From an uncultured Lachnospiraceae bacterium (GTDB lineage: Bacteria; Bacillota; Clostridia; Lachnospirales; Lachnospiraceae): 16,383 bases of DNA. Location: the NCBI GenBank assembly GCA_910588285.1, contig CAJUQB010000109.1, forward strand, positions 1 to 16,383. Direction: 5' to 3'. Below the pieces are notes generated by a model. It was not told the origin of the DNA, made no database searches, and was given only the letters and a program-made list of their open reading frames with translations. The translations under genes were made by a program, and so were the position numbers. Within the stretch, counting starts at the first letter, position 1. The number at the start of each line of letters is the position of its first letter. Of this stretch, positions 6,452 through 14,244 are shown piece by piece.

Positions 6452-7755
6452 TGCGAAAGAAAGGAAAAACGGCTACACTTCTTGCATTTTTACTGGTTAT
6501 GGCAACGCTGGTGCTGACTTGCTTTTCTATCCGGTCGGCAACAATAACTGCAAACACAAATATCAAAAAAGCCTTGTTGGGATACTTTACCATTAATGCA
6601 AAGCACTTAGATACGGGTATTACAGAGAGTGTGCGAAATCAGATACTTTCCATAGATGGACTGAGCGGAAATTATATTCTGCGTTCTTATTCCTATGCCA
6701 ATTATTATGATACAGACGGAAAACTTTTGGAAATCAGCACGGAGGGAGCAGCTCAGACACCCGCAGAGTATGAAAACGCAGGAAAGATTGTCGCAAGCTC
6801 CAACTCAGAAAATGACAGTTATTTTACCGAGGGCGGTTTCAAGCTGACGGAGGGAAAAGCCATTACATCTGAAAATGGAAATGCAGTATTGATACATGAA
6901 AGGTTTGCCGAAAGGAATGGGCTGACCATAGGCGACACCATACAGCTTTCCGATGTAACAGATAAAAACCGTGTCACAGATGTAACGGTTGCAGGAATCT
7001 TTACAAGCACAAAAGAGCAGGATGCCATCGGGATTGCACCATCCTGCGATTTATATGACAATATTGTCTTTACCGACCTTGCCACCGCTTCTTATCTGCT
7101 TTATGGAACAGAGGACGAAACCAATATACAGTTTGGGGATTTTCATGTAAATGACCCAGAGGAACTTGACCGCATTATGGAGCAGGTGGAGGAAATCAAT
7201 GGTGTGGATTGGAATAGCTGTACGCTGACCTGCTATGATAAAGACTATCAAAATGCAAAGAAGTCTCTGGAGGGATTGCAAAATATTGTCTTTATTGCTA
7301 TCGCAGTTGTGTCTGCTATCTGTTTTTTAGTGCTTGCCCTGTTTATGACCCTGCGATTGCGTAGCCGTATCCACGAAACAGGCATTTACCTTGCAATGGG
7401 AATTTCAAAGGGGGCGGTACTGTTACAGTATTTGCTTGAGGTATTTATTGTAGCTGCCATCGCCTTGCTTCTCTCTTACGGTGCAAGTGCAGCCATTTCT
7501 AACCAGATTGGAAGCAGGCTGCTTTCGCAGGTTACAGCGGAAACCTATGAAACGGTGGATTTGACGCAGAACGCAGAAACAGCTAGACAGTCTGCGGAAG
7601 ATTTAGGTCTTTCAGAGATTATAGTGAAGATTTCCGTAGCGGATTATGCGATTGTATGGGCATTTGGATTGGTGATTTGTCTGGTATCTACCGCACTTGC
7701 CGCATATCCGATTATGAAAATGAACCCCCAAAACATTTTATCACAAATGAGTTAG
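6418..7755 (+). CDS. FtsX/MacB-type ABC transporter permease 1
   Basis: The 445-residue protein has the four-helix architecture of type VII (MacB/FtsX) ABC permeases. Transmembrane segment 1 lies at about 18-38, a large extracellular domain at about 40-287, and three further segments at about 288-312, 335-357 and 408-430. The cytoplasmic coupling motif RSRIHETGIYLAMGISKGAV lies between segments 2 and 3, and the typical ending YPIMKMNPQNILSQ closes the protein. Such permeases work as mechanotransmitters rather than channels and often act against antimicrobial peptides or in cell-wall control. An AAGGAGG site 5 bases before the ATG supports the start. It is followed 10 bases later by a paralogous permease and then the ATPase, so the complex is probably a heterodimer of permeases with two ATPase copies. 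The substrate is unknown. Confidence 0.9.
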   Translation: MDLRKRACLYLVRKKGKTATLLAFLLVMATLVLTCFSIRSATITANTNIKKALLGYFTINAKHLDTGITESVRNQILSIDGLSGNYILRSYSYANYYDTDGKLLEISTEGAAQTPAEYENAGKIVASSNSENDSYFTEGGFKLTEGKAITSENGNAVLIHERFAERNGLTIGDTIQLSDVTDKNRVTDVTVAGIFTSTKEQDAIGIAPSCDLYDNIVFTDLATASYLLYGTEDETNIQFGDFHVNDPEELDRIMEQVEEINGVDWNSCTLTCYDKDYQNAKKSLEGLQNIVFIAIAVVSAICFLVLALFMTLRLRSRIHETGIYLAMGISKGAVLLQYLLEVFIVAAIALLLSYGASAAISNQIGSRLLSQVTAETYETVDLTQNAETARQSAEDLGLSEIIVKISVADYAIVWAFGLVICLVSTALAAYPIMKMNPQNILSQMS

Positions 7756-7765
7756 GAGGCACGAA

Positions 7766-9058
7766 ATGAATTTAGGGACAAGAGCTATTTTATATACAGC
7801 CCGAAAATGGAAAAAGACACTGCTTCTATTCTGCCTGCTTTTATCCATTACAACACTGGTGCTGTCGGGGCTTGCCATATCAGATGCACAGGAGGAACAG
7901 GCAGAGGAATTAAGGGGAACTACTGGTACAAGTTTTACCGTTAGCCGCAATACTGCGACAGGCGGCTGGGGCAATGGTGGGAACGGTTCGTATAGTACGC
8001 AGGAATATCTTACTTCCGATATGATGGAAAAGATTGTTGCTGTAGATGGAATTGAAGGATACAATGCTTCTATCCGAACGATATTGTGCCTGTCTGATGT
8101 AAATGGACAATGGTTAGAGCAATTAGAGCCTACCGGTCATTCGATGGTGGATTGTCAATTTTATTCTTATAGTTGTATCAACTCAGAATATCATTCACTG
8201 TTTTTGTCGGGTGCTTTGGAAATGTGCGATGGAGAAATGCTTGACCTCTCTTTTGATAATGGAATTATTATCAGCAAGGAGATTGCAGATAAACATGGAC
8301 TTCATGTTGGCGACACTATTCAAGCAGTCAATGACCCATTTTCAAATGACAAGACAAAAGAGTTAAAGATTGTAGGGTTGTTTGAAGTTGTAGCTGATAA
8401 GACAGATGAACGGAACAATTACAATGAAGCATCTTATTACGATTATGCGAATAATGCCTTTGTCAGTGAAACAACGATGAAAGCCTTGTTAGAAAATTAT
8501 GAGGATGTTGGATATGCTTCAGCAGATTTCTTTGTGAATGACCCAGAGCAGCTTGAAGGGATTATTCAGCAAGTACAAAAAATAACCTCTATCAACTGGA
8601 ACAATTTTATAATCACAGCAAATGATGAGGTGTATGAGCGTGTTTCCAGCTCTATCTCTGATACAGGTACATTGGTTACCACACTAATAGTTTTAATAAC
8701 GGTTGTGAGTATGGTGCTGATTATTCTGATTTTGTCAGTGTCTATACGCAGCAGAAAAAAAGAAATGGGTATCCTGCTTGCGGTTGGGATTGAAAAACCT
8801 GCTGTCATCTTGCAGTATACAATCGAAACTTTATTGATTGCGGTTATTGCATTTCCACTTGCTTGTCTGTCGAGCAGGCAGGTTGCAGGAATGTTTGGCA
8901 CTCTGTTTGAAAAGTCAGCAGAGAATGTAATCGTTACGCCACAGCATTTTGCCCTGGTAGTAATTTTAGGAGCCATCCTGTTGATTATTGCAGTATTGAT
9001 ATCCTGCATCCCTGCTATGCGACTGAAACCGAAAGAAATCCTGTCACAGATGGAGTGA
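7766..9058 (+). CDS. FtsX/MacB-type ABC transporter permease 2
   Basis: The 430-residue protein is a paralogue of the preceding permease, with the same start (M-x-L-x-x-R-A-x-LY), the same order of segments and the same ending (MRLKPKEILSQM). Transmembrane segments are predicted at about 16-38, 302-326, 345-367 and 393-415. The extracellular domain spans about 40-300 and contains a small Gly/Asn/Trp-rich stretch at 64-76. The coupling motif RSRKKEMGILLAVGIEKPAVILQ is at 328-350. The AGGAGG site at the junction with the upstream gene overlaps that gene's stop, so translation is coupled. The two permeases differ strongly in their extracellular parts, which suggests a heterodimer with non-equivalent substrate-facing halves. 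Confidence in the fold is high; the transported or sensed compound is not indicated by the sequence. Confidence 0.9.
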   Translation: MNLGTRAILYTARKWKKTLLLFCLLLSITTLVLSGLAISDAQEEQAEELRGTTGTSFTVSRNTATGGWGNGGNGSYSTQEYLTSDMMEKIVAVDGIEGYNASIRTILCLSDVNGQWLEQLEPTGHSMVDCQFYSYSCINSEYHSLFLSGALEMCDGEMLDLSFDNGIIISKEIADKHGLHVGDTIQAVNDPFSNDKTKELKIVGLFEVVADKTDERNNYNEASYYDYANNAFVSETTMKALLENYEDVGYASADFFVNDPEQLEGIIQQVQKITSINWNNFIITANDEVYERVSSSISDTGTLVTTLIVLITVVSMVLIILILSVSIRSRKKEMGILLAVGIEKPAVILQYTIETLLIAVIAFPLACLSSRQVAGMFGTLFEKSAENVIVTPQHFALVVILGAILLIIAVLISCIPAMRLKPKEILSQME

Positions 9059-9107
9059 TTTTTAATATCGTACAGCAGCAAGAACTAAAAGAAATGAGGT
9101 AGTCAGT

Positions 9108-9737
9108 ATGAATATTATGGAGCTTAAAAATGTTGGATATGCTTATGAGAACAAACGAAAAGTATTAAAGGGTGTGAGTCTGTCCATTGAAGAAGGGAAA
9201 ATGTATGCAATCCTCGGACCGAGTGGCTGTGGCAAGACAACGCTATTATCCCTTATGGGCGGCCTGGACAGTCCTTCTAACGGACAAATATTATATGATG
9301 GGAAGGACATTGAAAAAGCAGGACTTTCCGCCCACCGCAAAAACAATGTGGCTTTCATTTTCCAAAGTTACAATCTGATTGATTATCTAACACCAAAAGA
9401 GAATGTGGCGTTGACTTCTAAACTGCCGCCACAGCCGATTTTGGAGCGTGTTGGACTAACCGGGGAAGAAAGCAGACGAAATGTTCTGAAGCTCTCTGGC
9501 GGACAACAGCAACGTGTAGCGATTGCCCGTGCATTAGCATCAGACGCAAAGGTTATCCTTGCGGACGAGCCGACAGGAAATCTCGATGAAGATACCGCAG
9601 CCGAAATAGCGAATATCTTAAAAGAATGTGCCCATCAGATGAATAAATGCGTAATCATTGTCACGCATTCTAATGAACTCGCAAAGCATGCAGATATCAT
9701 TTTCCGCTTAAAAAAGGGTGAATTGCAACAATTATGA
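9108..9737 (+). CDS. ABC transporter ATPase, LolD/MacB type
   Basis: The 209-residue ATPase carries every motif of the family: Walker A GPSGCGKTT (37-45), Q-loop FQSYNL (Q86), signature LSGGQQQR (129-136), Walker B VILADEP with D153 and E154, the TGNLD D-loop, and H187 in the switch region VTHSNE. It should hydrolyse ATP at the membrane to drive the two permeases encoded just upstream. The gap to the previous gene is 49 bases, with a GAGG site before the ATG. The helical subdomain between the Q-loop and the signature looks shorter than usual (KLPPQPILERVGL directly after ENVALTS), and the whole protein is slightly short for LolD/MacB enzymes (about 220-230). No motif is lost, so activity is expected. 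No terminator is evident after the stop. Confidence 0.93.
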   Translation: MNIMELKNVGYAYENKRKVLKGVSLSIEEGKMYAILGPSGCGKTTLLSLMGGLDSPSNGQILYDGKDIEKAGLSAHRKNNVAFIFQSYNLIDYLTPKENVALTSKLPPQPILERVGLTGEESRRNVLKLSGGQQQRVAIARALASDAKVILADEPTGNLDEDTAAEIANILKECAHQMNKCVIIVTHSNELAKHADIIFRLKKGELQQL

Positions 9738-9807
9738 GAACAGAATGGATAAAACGTTTCTTCTGCGAGATAGTTACCGTTGACTGCTTTGGCTGGCTTT
9801 GCTGCTT

Positions 9808-9921
9808 TCATTCATCTAAAAAGAAAATTTCGTCTACATGAAGATTTAATAGTTTGGCGATTTTCATTGCAAGCTCAAGAGAGGGATTGAAAACGGAATA
9901 TGACGCAGACACGGCGTTTCT
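9808..9921 (-). pseudogene. C-terminal remnant of an Xre-family regulator
   Basis: On the minus strand this stretch encodes FNPSLELAMKIAKLLNLHV and then DEIFFLDE before a TGA stop at 9808-9810. That is the diagnostic end of small Cro/C1-type (Xre) helix-turn-helix regulators (…NPSLELALKIAKALN…DEIF…). The recognition helix upstream is damaged: the frame meets a stop at 9922-9924. A neighbouring frame contains an ELRKEQ stretch resembling the start of the DNA-binding domain, so deletions and frameshifts have broken it. It lies between the end of the MacB-type operon and the Agr-type kinase gene. The rest of the 9738-9953 gap shows nothing recognisable. Confidence 0.6.
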
Positions 9922-9953
9922 CTATCGGGATGCGGCTGTTCTTTACGCAGTTC

Positions 9954-11249
9954 TTATTGCTTTAATGTAATAATGGTATGAAAAGTGAGCATATCATCAT
10001 TATAATACATCTGTAAATTGCCATGATATTTGCTGACCACGTTACGAATGCTTTTTAATCCAAATCCATGTCCGTTTTTATTTACGGTCAGCTGGCTGTC
10101 CTTACAGAGAAAAGGATTTTTTCGGCAGGAATTGATAACTGTTATCACAATAAATGGTGTTTTTTCACGTTTGCCTGTATTAATCTCAATAAAAGAGTCA
10201 GGAATAATGCCTGCTGCCGTTATAGCATTATCCAGCAAATTGCAAAACAGAGAGGTAAGGTCATTGTCTGCAATAAAATCCGTTGTCCCACTTCGTATGT
10301 CGGCATGAAAAGATATATGGCTGTCAGTGCATCGCTGCATATAGCGGCATAGGATGGAATTCAGCATTTCATGGTCACATAGTCTGGAAAATTCTTTCAG
10401 GTCTGGAGAAAATACCAATTGCCGGATATAAGCGCTTATTTTAGCATACTCTTTTTGCTCATTCAGCAGGTCAATGGATTGCAGATGCTTTTTTATGTCA
10501 TGGATTAAAATACGCTGGTTTTCATTCTGTACATTCAGCATTTTATAATATTGGGCTGAATCTGATTCTTTTTGAAGCAATAATTGCATTTCTGTAAATT
10601 CCATGTTTTTTTTCTGATGATAGTGGTTGATTTCAAACATGAGCAGGTTTGCTGTCAGCAAAAGAACAGCACCCATAGTAACCATCCAGTCAAGTGACGA
10701 TGGGAGCAAAACAGATTCGCCAATGCTTACGAAAGTAAACATAATAAAGATTGAGGTCAGAGGAATAAAAACAAGAAGAAAAACAGACCGATCATGCTGC
10801 CCTGCATCCTTCTTTGGGTTTTTCATCAGGTGCATCAGGATATAAGTAACTGCAAAAAATATGAGTTTACTAAAGACCGAAAAAAATAAAAGATGATAAA
10901 ATTCCCTGCCGTTATCAAGAAAGCGAGGGGCAAAGTGCCTGGTTATTCCATAAACGACTAATTCACTCATTGCCATAACAGCCGCCAGTATGGAAGAATG
11001 GAATAATGCGGTATACCAATTCAGATAACATTGTGTCAGCAGGAAAATGAAATTCAGCAAAAAATACAAAACGATATTGATCCATATTAATTCGGACAGT
11101 GACACGCAAAACAGGATAAAATATAAACCGCATAGCACAGCAAGTTTTCTCCGTGGGGTGTGTCTGGCAGGAAATAAATGGGAGGAGTACTGCCAGAGTA
11201 TAATTGCTTCTACAAGAAAACTGAAAAAATAACAGATTGTATTTATCAT
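9954..11249 (-). CDS. Agr/GHKL-type sensor histidine kinase
   Basis: The 431-residue protein belongs to the AgrC-like (HPK10) kinases. The first ~205 residues form about six hydrophobic membrane segments, the part that binds autoinducing peptides in AgrC and ComD. A short coiled coil follows (about 212-245), then the phospho-acceptor motif ILIHDIKKHL with H250. The N-box is LLDNAITAA (338-346, N341) and the G-box is GHGFGLKSI (393-401), as in GHKL ATPases. The gene starts 5 bases after the LytTR regulator stop, with a GAGGTAAAG ribosome binding site, so the two form one operon transcribed leftward. No AgrB-type protease or peptide precursor was found nearby; the ligand may come from elsewhere or be a foreign peptide. 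Confidence in the family is high. Confidence 0.92.
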   Translation of the reverse strand: MINTICYFFSFLVEAIILWQYSSHLFPARHTPRRKLAVLCGLYFILFCVSLSELIWINIVLYFLLNFIFLLTQCYLNWYTALFHSSILAAVMAMSELVVYGITRHFAPRFLDNGREFYHLLFFSVFSKLIFFAVTYILMHLMKNPKKDAGQHDRSVFLLVFIPLTSIFIMFTFVSIGESVLLPSSLDWMVTMGAVLLLTANLLMFEINHYHQKKNMEFTEMQLLLQKESDSAQYYKMLNVQNENQRILIHDIKKHLQSIDLLNEQKEYAKISAYIRQLVFSPDLKEFSRLCDHEMLNSILCRYMQRCTDSHISFHADIRSGTTDFIADNDLTSLFCNLLDNAITAAGIIPDSFIEINTGKREKTPFIVITVINSCRKNPFLCKDSQLTVNKNGHGFGLKSIRNVVSKYHGNLQMYYNDDMLTFHTIITLKQ

Positions 11250-11254
11250 TTGCT

Positions 11255-11959
11255 TTACCTCGTACTTTCCAAATAAAGGAGATAGGCTTCCTTAAATGCG
11301 CTGTATTTTCTTTTTGTCAGATAAGCAGACTGATGATCTGACATATGGACAAGATTATGGTCAAAATCCGTGACATGTTCAAGATTGATAATGAAACTGC
11401 GGTGTGTCTGGAAGAAACGGTTTTTAGGGAGGCGTTCCAGCCAGTACTGCATATTGTGAATGGATTCAAAATCACACAGAGTGGTATGTACCGTTACCTT
11501 TCTGCCCTGCGCTTCCACTGCTATGACGGAAGATGCAGGCAGTGTATGCACACTTTGTTTTGTTTCAACCGGGATTTTTACTGTCATAGTGTTATACAGG
11601 TTAACCGCATCTTTCATATTACGGAAAAACCGTTGTTTATCCAAAGGCTTTGAAAGATATCGGAATACATGGAACCGCATTGCATCATCAAGATATTCAG
11701 AATAAGAGGTCACAATAAAAATAATAATCTTATCATTCTTCTTTTTTAATTCCTTTCCCACATAGATACCATTCATTCCGGGCATTTCTATATCAAGAAA
11801 TAGAATGTCTTTTTCACCTTTATCTGCCAGCAGGGATTCCCCATCAGAAAAGCAGACCAGTTCGGGGCATTTTACGCTTATGTGTTCAAAAAAGTTTCTG
11901 ATATATTGTTGAAGCTGTTCAATGATCAGCGCATCATCGTCACAGATGAGGATTCGCAT
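11255..11959 (-). CDS. LytTR-family response regulator (AgrA/ComE type)
   Basis: The 234-residue protein has a receiver domain at 1-120: acidic cluster CDDD (D7-D9), phospho-acceptor D56 in ILFLDIEMPGMNG, T84 and K104. A LytTR DNA-binding domain follows at about 135-230, recognisable by VIAVEAQGRKVTVHT and RFFQTHRSFIINLEHV. LytTR regulators bind direct repeats upstream of their targets and are usually activators. I chose the ATG at 11959, which starts MRILICDDDA and has an AGAGGT site upstream. An earlier in-frame ATG (12013) adds 18 residues not found in the family. Its own promoter and that of the divergent lipoprotein-transporter operon carry the same roughly 35-bp element in mirrored positions, so it probably activates both. 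The cognate kinase gene follows 5 bases downstream. Confidence 0.92.
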   Translation of the reverse strand: MRILICDDDALIIEQLQQYIRNFFEHISVKCPELVCFSDGESLLADKGEKDILFLDIEMPGMNGIYVGKELKKKNDKIIIFIVTSYSEYLDDAMRFHVFRYLSKPLDKQRFFRNMKDAVNLYNTMTVKIPVETKQSVHTLPASSVIAVEAQGRKVTVHTTLCDFESIHNMQYWLERLPKNRFFQTHRSFIINLEHVTDFDHNLVHMSDHQSAYLTKRKYSAFKEAYLLYLESTR

Positions 11960-12004
11960 TTTTATACCTCTTTTCATGTAAATTACTACATATTTACCCT
12001 CTGT

Positions 12005-12033
12005 ATTATACAATAAAGATCAGGAAAATACAA
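12005..12033 (-). promoter_or_regulatory. Promoter of the LytTR regulator-kinase operon
   Basis: Read leftward, TTGTAT (12033-12028) and TATAAT (12010-12005) are 17 bp apart. Transcription would start near 11998, about 40 bases before the regulator start. The mirrored operator copy at 12039-12073 ends just upstream of the -35 box, a class I/II activator position. Confidence 0.68.
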
Positions 12034-12038
12034 AGAAA

Positions 12039-12073
12039 CTGCATGAAAAGACATTTTTTGGCGGATTTTGGGC
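12039..12073 (-). promoter_or_regulatory. Operator element, copy 1 (minus orientation)
   Basis: Reading the minus strand from 12073 to 12039 gives GCCCAAAATCCG, then CCAAAAAATGTC, then TTTTCATGCAG. Aligned without gaps to 12161-12195 on the plus strand, 27 of 35 positions agree. The core (CAAAAAATGTC, then TTTCAT, then CA) matches at 19 of 21. From the last A of the core there are 29 bases to the TATAAT box, exactly as in copy 2. Confidence 0.68.
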
Positions 12074-12160
12074 TGAAACGAAACATATTTGGTATCATGT
12101 TATCTGCAGGATTACAGTTACCCTGCATATTCAAAAAAATGAGACGAATATTTGTAAAAT

Positions 12161-12195
12161 GGCCAAAAAGGGGCAAAAAATGTCGTTTCATACAA
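12161..12195 (+). promoter_or_regulatory. Operator element, copy 2 (plus orientation)
   Basis: The sequence runs GGCCAAAAAGGG, then GCAAAAAATGTC, then GTTTCATACAA. It mirrors copy 1 at 12039-12073. Its core ends at 12194, with 29 bases to GATAAT at 12224, the same distance as copy 1 has to its own -10 box. Two GGC(C)AAAA half-repeats about 10 bp apart lie inside it, compatible with a direct-repeat-binding LytTR protein, though no AgrA-type ACAGTTAAG consensus is present. Confidence 0.68.
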
Positions 12196-12201
12196 GAAGG
12201 G

Positions 12202-12229
12202 TTGAAATTATGACACAAAGAAGGATAAT
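12202..12229 (+). promoter_or_regulatory. Promoter of the lipoprotein-transporter operon
   Basis: TTGAAA (12202-12207) and GATAAT (12224-12229) are 16 bp apart. Transcription would start near 12236, and AAAAGGAGAG precedes the ATG at 12293. The operator copy at 12161-12195 lies immediately upstream. Confidence 0.65.
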
Positions 12230-12292
12230 GGAAATTGTCATTGATTTTTAATCTTTATGCAATTTTTGTTTTTTTGAAAAGGAGAGAATCGA

Positions 12293-13465
12293 ATGAAAAA
12301 GAAAATATCTTTGATGGCAATTGCTTTTTTTTCCCTATCCTTATTTGGCTGTGGAAATATGGAGCAGGAACAGGATGCTGAAAACATAGCGCCTGATGTC
12401 CGAAATGAAACGAGTTCCGAGATGGAAGAAACTTATGTGGAAAACGATAGATCCGATGCGGAGTTCACATTTCCAGAGAGTTATAACAATACTATGGGAA
12501 ATGTTGATTTTAAGATGGCTGTCATTGTTGATGCCGATTTAGCCGAAGAACCTCCAATTACCGCAAAAGCCAGAATGTTAAAAGTAAATGAGGATCAGGC
12601 ATTCCGATCACTATTCAGCGGGAATGACAATTATGACGTATACAGCTATGAGGAAAAAAACGAATATGGGGAAAAAGTAAGTACAGCAACTTATGTCACA
12701 CCGGAAGAAACAACATTGTCTTATGGTCCGCTTTCCAGTCAGATGTCTTATATGCAAAGGGATTTAATGCCATATATACGCAGCTCTTTTGTGCTTGATC
12801 CGGCAGATGAACGATATAATGCAGATTTATACTCCACAGAAGAACACTTGCCTTTTATGATTCGTGAAGATGCCTTTCAGATTATTGACAAAACCCTGAC
12901 GGAAGCGGGGATAGAGTTTAATCATAGTTATACAGGATATGCATTAGATTATAATTGCATGCAGTCGCAGGAATACCATGAAGACATAGACGGAAATATT
13001 GATCAGGCAAATTATAAAAATCAATGGTCTGCCTCAGATGAAGGCTATTATTTTTGTATTAACCAAATATACAGAGGATTGCCTCTTTATCATGTGTACT
13101 GTGAGATATTTACAGATATGGCAGATGTAAATGCTCCAATACAGGCATTTATATCAAAGGACGGAATAGAGTATTTGGACATCGAAAAAATATTTGGGAT
13201 TTCTGATGAAGGAATGTCAGTCCCACTGGCTGCAGTGGATGTGATTGCTGAAACAGTGGCAAATAAGTATAATCAGATACTCGGAAATGCGACGTATGAA
13301 ATAACAGAGGCGAAATTATGTTATTATGTGGATCTGTCTTCGGGGGCAGGCATATATGATGTAAAGCCTGTCTGGATTGTGAGGGGAATTGAAAAAAGCG
13401 AGCAGAAAGAACAGGGCATTCAGACCATTATTGATGCACAGACGGCAAAGGAGATAATACCTTGA
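12293..13465 (+). CDS. Secreted lipoprotein of unknown family
   Basis: The 390-residue protein begins with a type II signal peptide: MKKK, a hydrophobic core and the lipobox LFGC. C20 would therefore be lipidated and the mature protein anchored outside the membrane. An acidic, low-complexity linker follows (about 21-60; many E, D, N), then a mostly hydrophilic globular part with repeated Tyr-rich patches. I recognise no catalytic motif. It is the first gene of an operon with two membrane proteins and an ATPase, and its stop overlaps the next start. A lipoprotein next to a LanFEG-like transporter recalls LanI immunity proteins such as NisI or SpaI, but it is much longer than these, and I see no sequence match. 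A substrate- or peptide-capturing role is inference only. The ATG follows a clear AAAAGGAGAG site. Confidence 0.82.
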   Translation: MKKKISLMAIAFFSLSLFGCGNMEQEQDAENIAPDVRNETSSEMEETYVENDRSDAEFTFPESYNNTMGNVDFKMAVIVDADLAEEPPITAKARMLKVNEDQAFRSLFSGNDNYDVYSYEEKNEYGEKVSTATYVTPEETTLSYGPLSSQMSYMQRDLMPYIRSSFVLDPADERYNADLYSTEEHLPFMIREDAFQIIDKTLTEAGIEFNHSYTGYALDYNCMQSQEYHEDIDGNIDQANYKNQWSASDEGYYFCINQIYRGLPLYHVYCEIFTDMADVNAPIQAFISKDGIEYLDIEKIFGISDEGMSVPLAAVDVIAETVANKYNQILGNATYEITEAKLCYYVDLSSGAGIYDVKPVWIVRGIEKSEQKEQGIQTIIDAQTAKEIIP

Positions 13466-14244
13466 GAAAATTTTGCTATTATTTCAAAACAGACATAAAG
13501 AGGTCTGTATGTTCAATGAAGCTTGTGATATCAATTGCATTAACGATGGGCGTGCTGCTTCTCTCAACACTGGAAGGTATTGCGTTAGATACAAATGTGC
13601 TTTATGTTTTTTCTATTGTTATGTATGGAATGCCGGCTATGATGATACTGATATGCGGAGCCATTGCATTTGCGGACAGCTTTTGTGAGGATATAGAACA
13701 CAAATATGTTATGCAGCAAGTGATTCGCGGGGATATTGAAGGGTATGTTTCTGCCCGGATATTCAGTATCTTTTCTGTGACGATGCTTTCTGTTACATTT
13801 GGTATATTTTTATTTGCAAATATAATGCATTTTAAATTAGCATGGGTGGATGTATCTGGTTTGCAGTATGATCATATCATACATGCCGGGGGATTAAGAT
13901 TCTTTTTAATACATAAATGGTACTCTTTGTATTATTTCTGTTACGGAATCCAATACAGTGTGCTTGCAGGAATTTTATCTTTATGGGCAGCGTATCTTTC
14001 CATGTTCATTTCAAACCGTATGCTTGTGTTATCGGCACCAATGGTTCAGTATTATTTTGTGGATTACATCCTGACGACAGCTTCCTCTGGGAGACTGAAT
14101 TTGGCTGCGGTTTTTTCTGCTTCAAATAATATTTTCCGAAATGATTCTTTGTCCTTGCTGCTAGTGGTTGTGATAGCGGCTATCAATGTGATTTTGCTTA
14201 GAAAACTTTTAATTAGAAGGTTGAGGAGAAAAATCTGTGAATAA
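13462..14244 (+). CDS. ABC-2-type membrane protein 1 (LanE/LanG-like)
   Basis: The 260-residue hydrophobic protein has about six predicted membrane segments, around residues 20-42, 48-72, 101-122, 157-184, 187-205 and 231-251, and a basic C-terminus (RRLRRKICE). A cytoplasmic stretch EDIEHKYVMQQVIRGDIEGYVSAR between segments 2 and 3 resembles the coupling region of ABC-2 exporter subunits. The start is TTG at 13462 inside the lipoprotein stop (TTGA overlap), preceded by AAAGGAG. Size and topology fit the permease subunits of LanFEG-type immunity transporters or other small ABC-2 exporters. It is followed by a second membrane protein overlapping by 8 bases, which fits a heteromeric membrane domain. 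Sequence identity to a named family is not recognisable by eye, so substrate and symbol are left open. Confidence 0.72.
   Translation: MRKFCYYFKTDIKRSVCSMKLVISIALTMGVLLLSTLEGIALDTNVLYVFSIVMYGMPAMMILICGAIAFADSFCEDIEHKYVMQQVIRGDIEGYVSARIFSIFSVTMLSVTFGIFLFANIMHFKLAWVDVSGLQYDHIIHAGGLRFFLIHKWYSLYYFCYGIQYSVLAGILSLWAAYLSMFISNRMLVLSAPMVQYYFVDYILTTASSGRLNLAAVFSASNNIFRNDSLSLLLVVVIAAINVILLRKLLIRRLRRKICE

Noticed and set aside
3405..9801. Identical 14-mer TTTGGCTGGCTTTG at 3405-3418 and 9788-9801, which might mark the ends of the first module
   Set aside because: One chance 14-bp match is expected about every other window of this size, and the flanks do not extend the match.
12074..12190. 8-bp inverted repeat TGAAACGA / TCGTTTCA
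   Set aside because: The right half is part of operator copy 2, while the left half lies outside the aligned copy 1. It is probably incidental and weaker than the 35-bp alignment.
12006..12218. 70-codon minus-strand frame in the divergent intergenic region
   Set aside because: It runs through the promoters and operator copies, has no ribosome binding site and resembles no protein.
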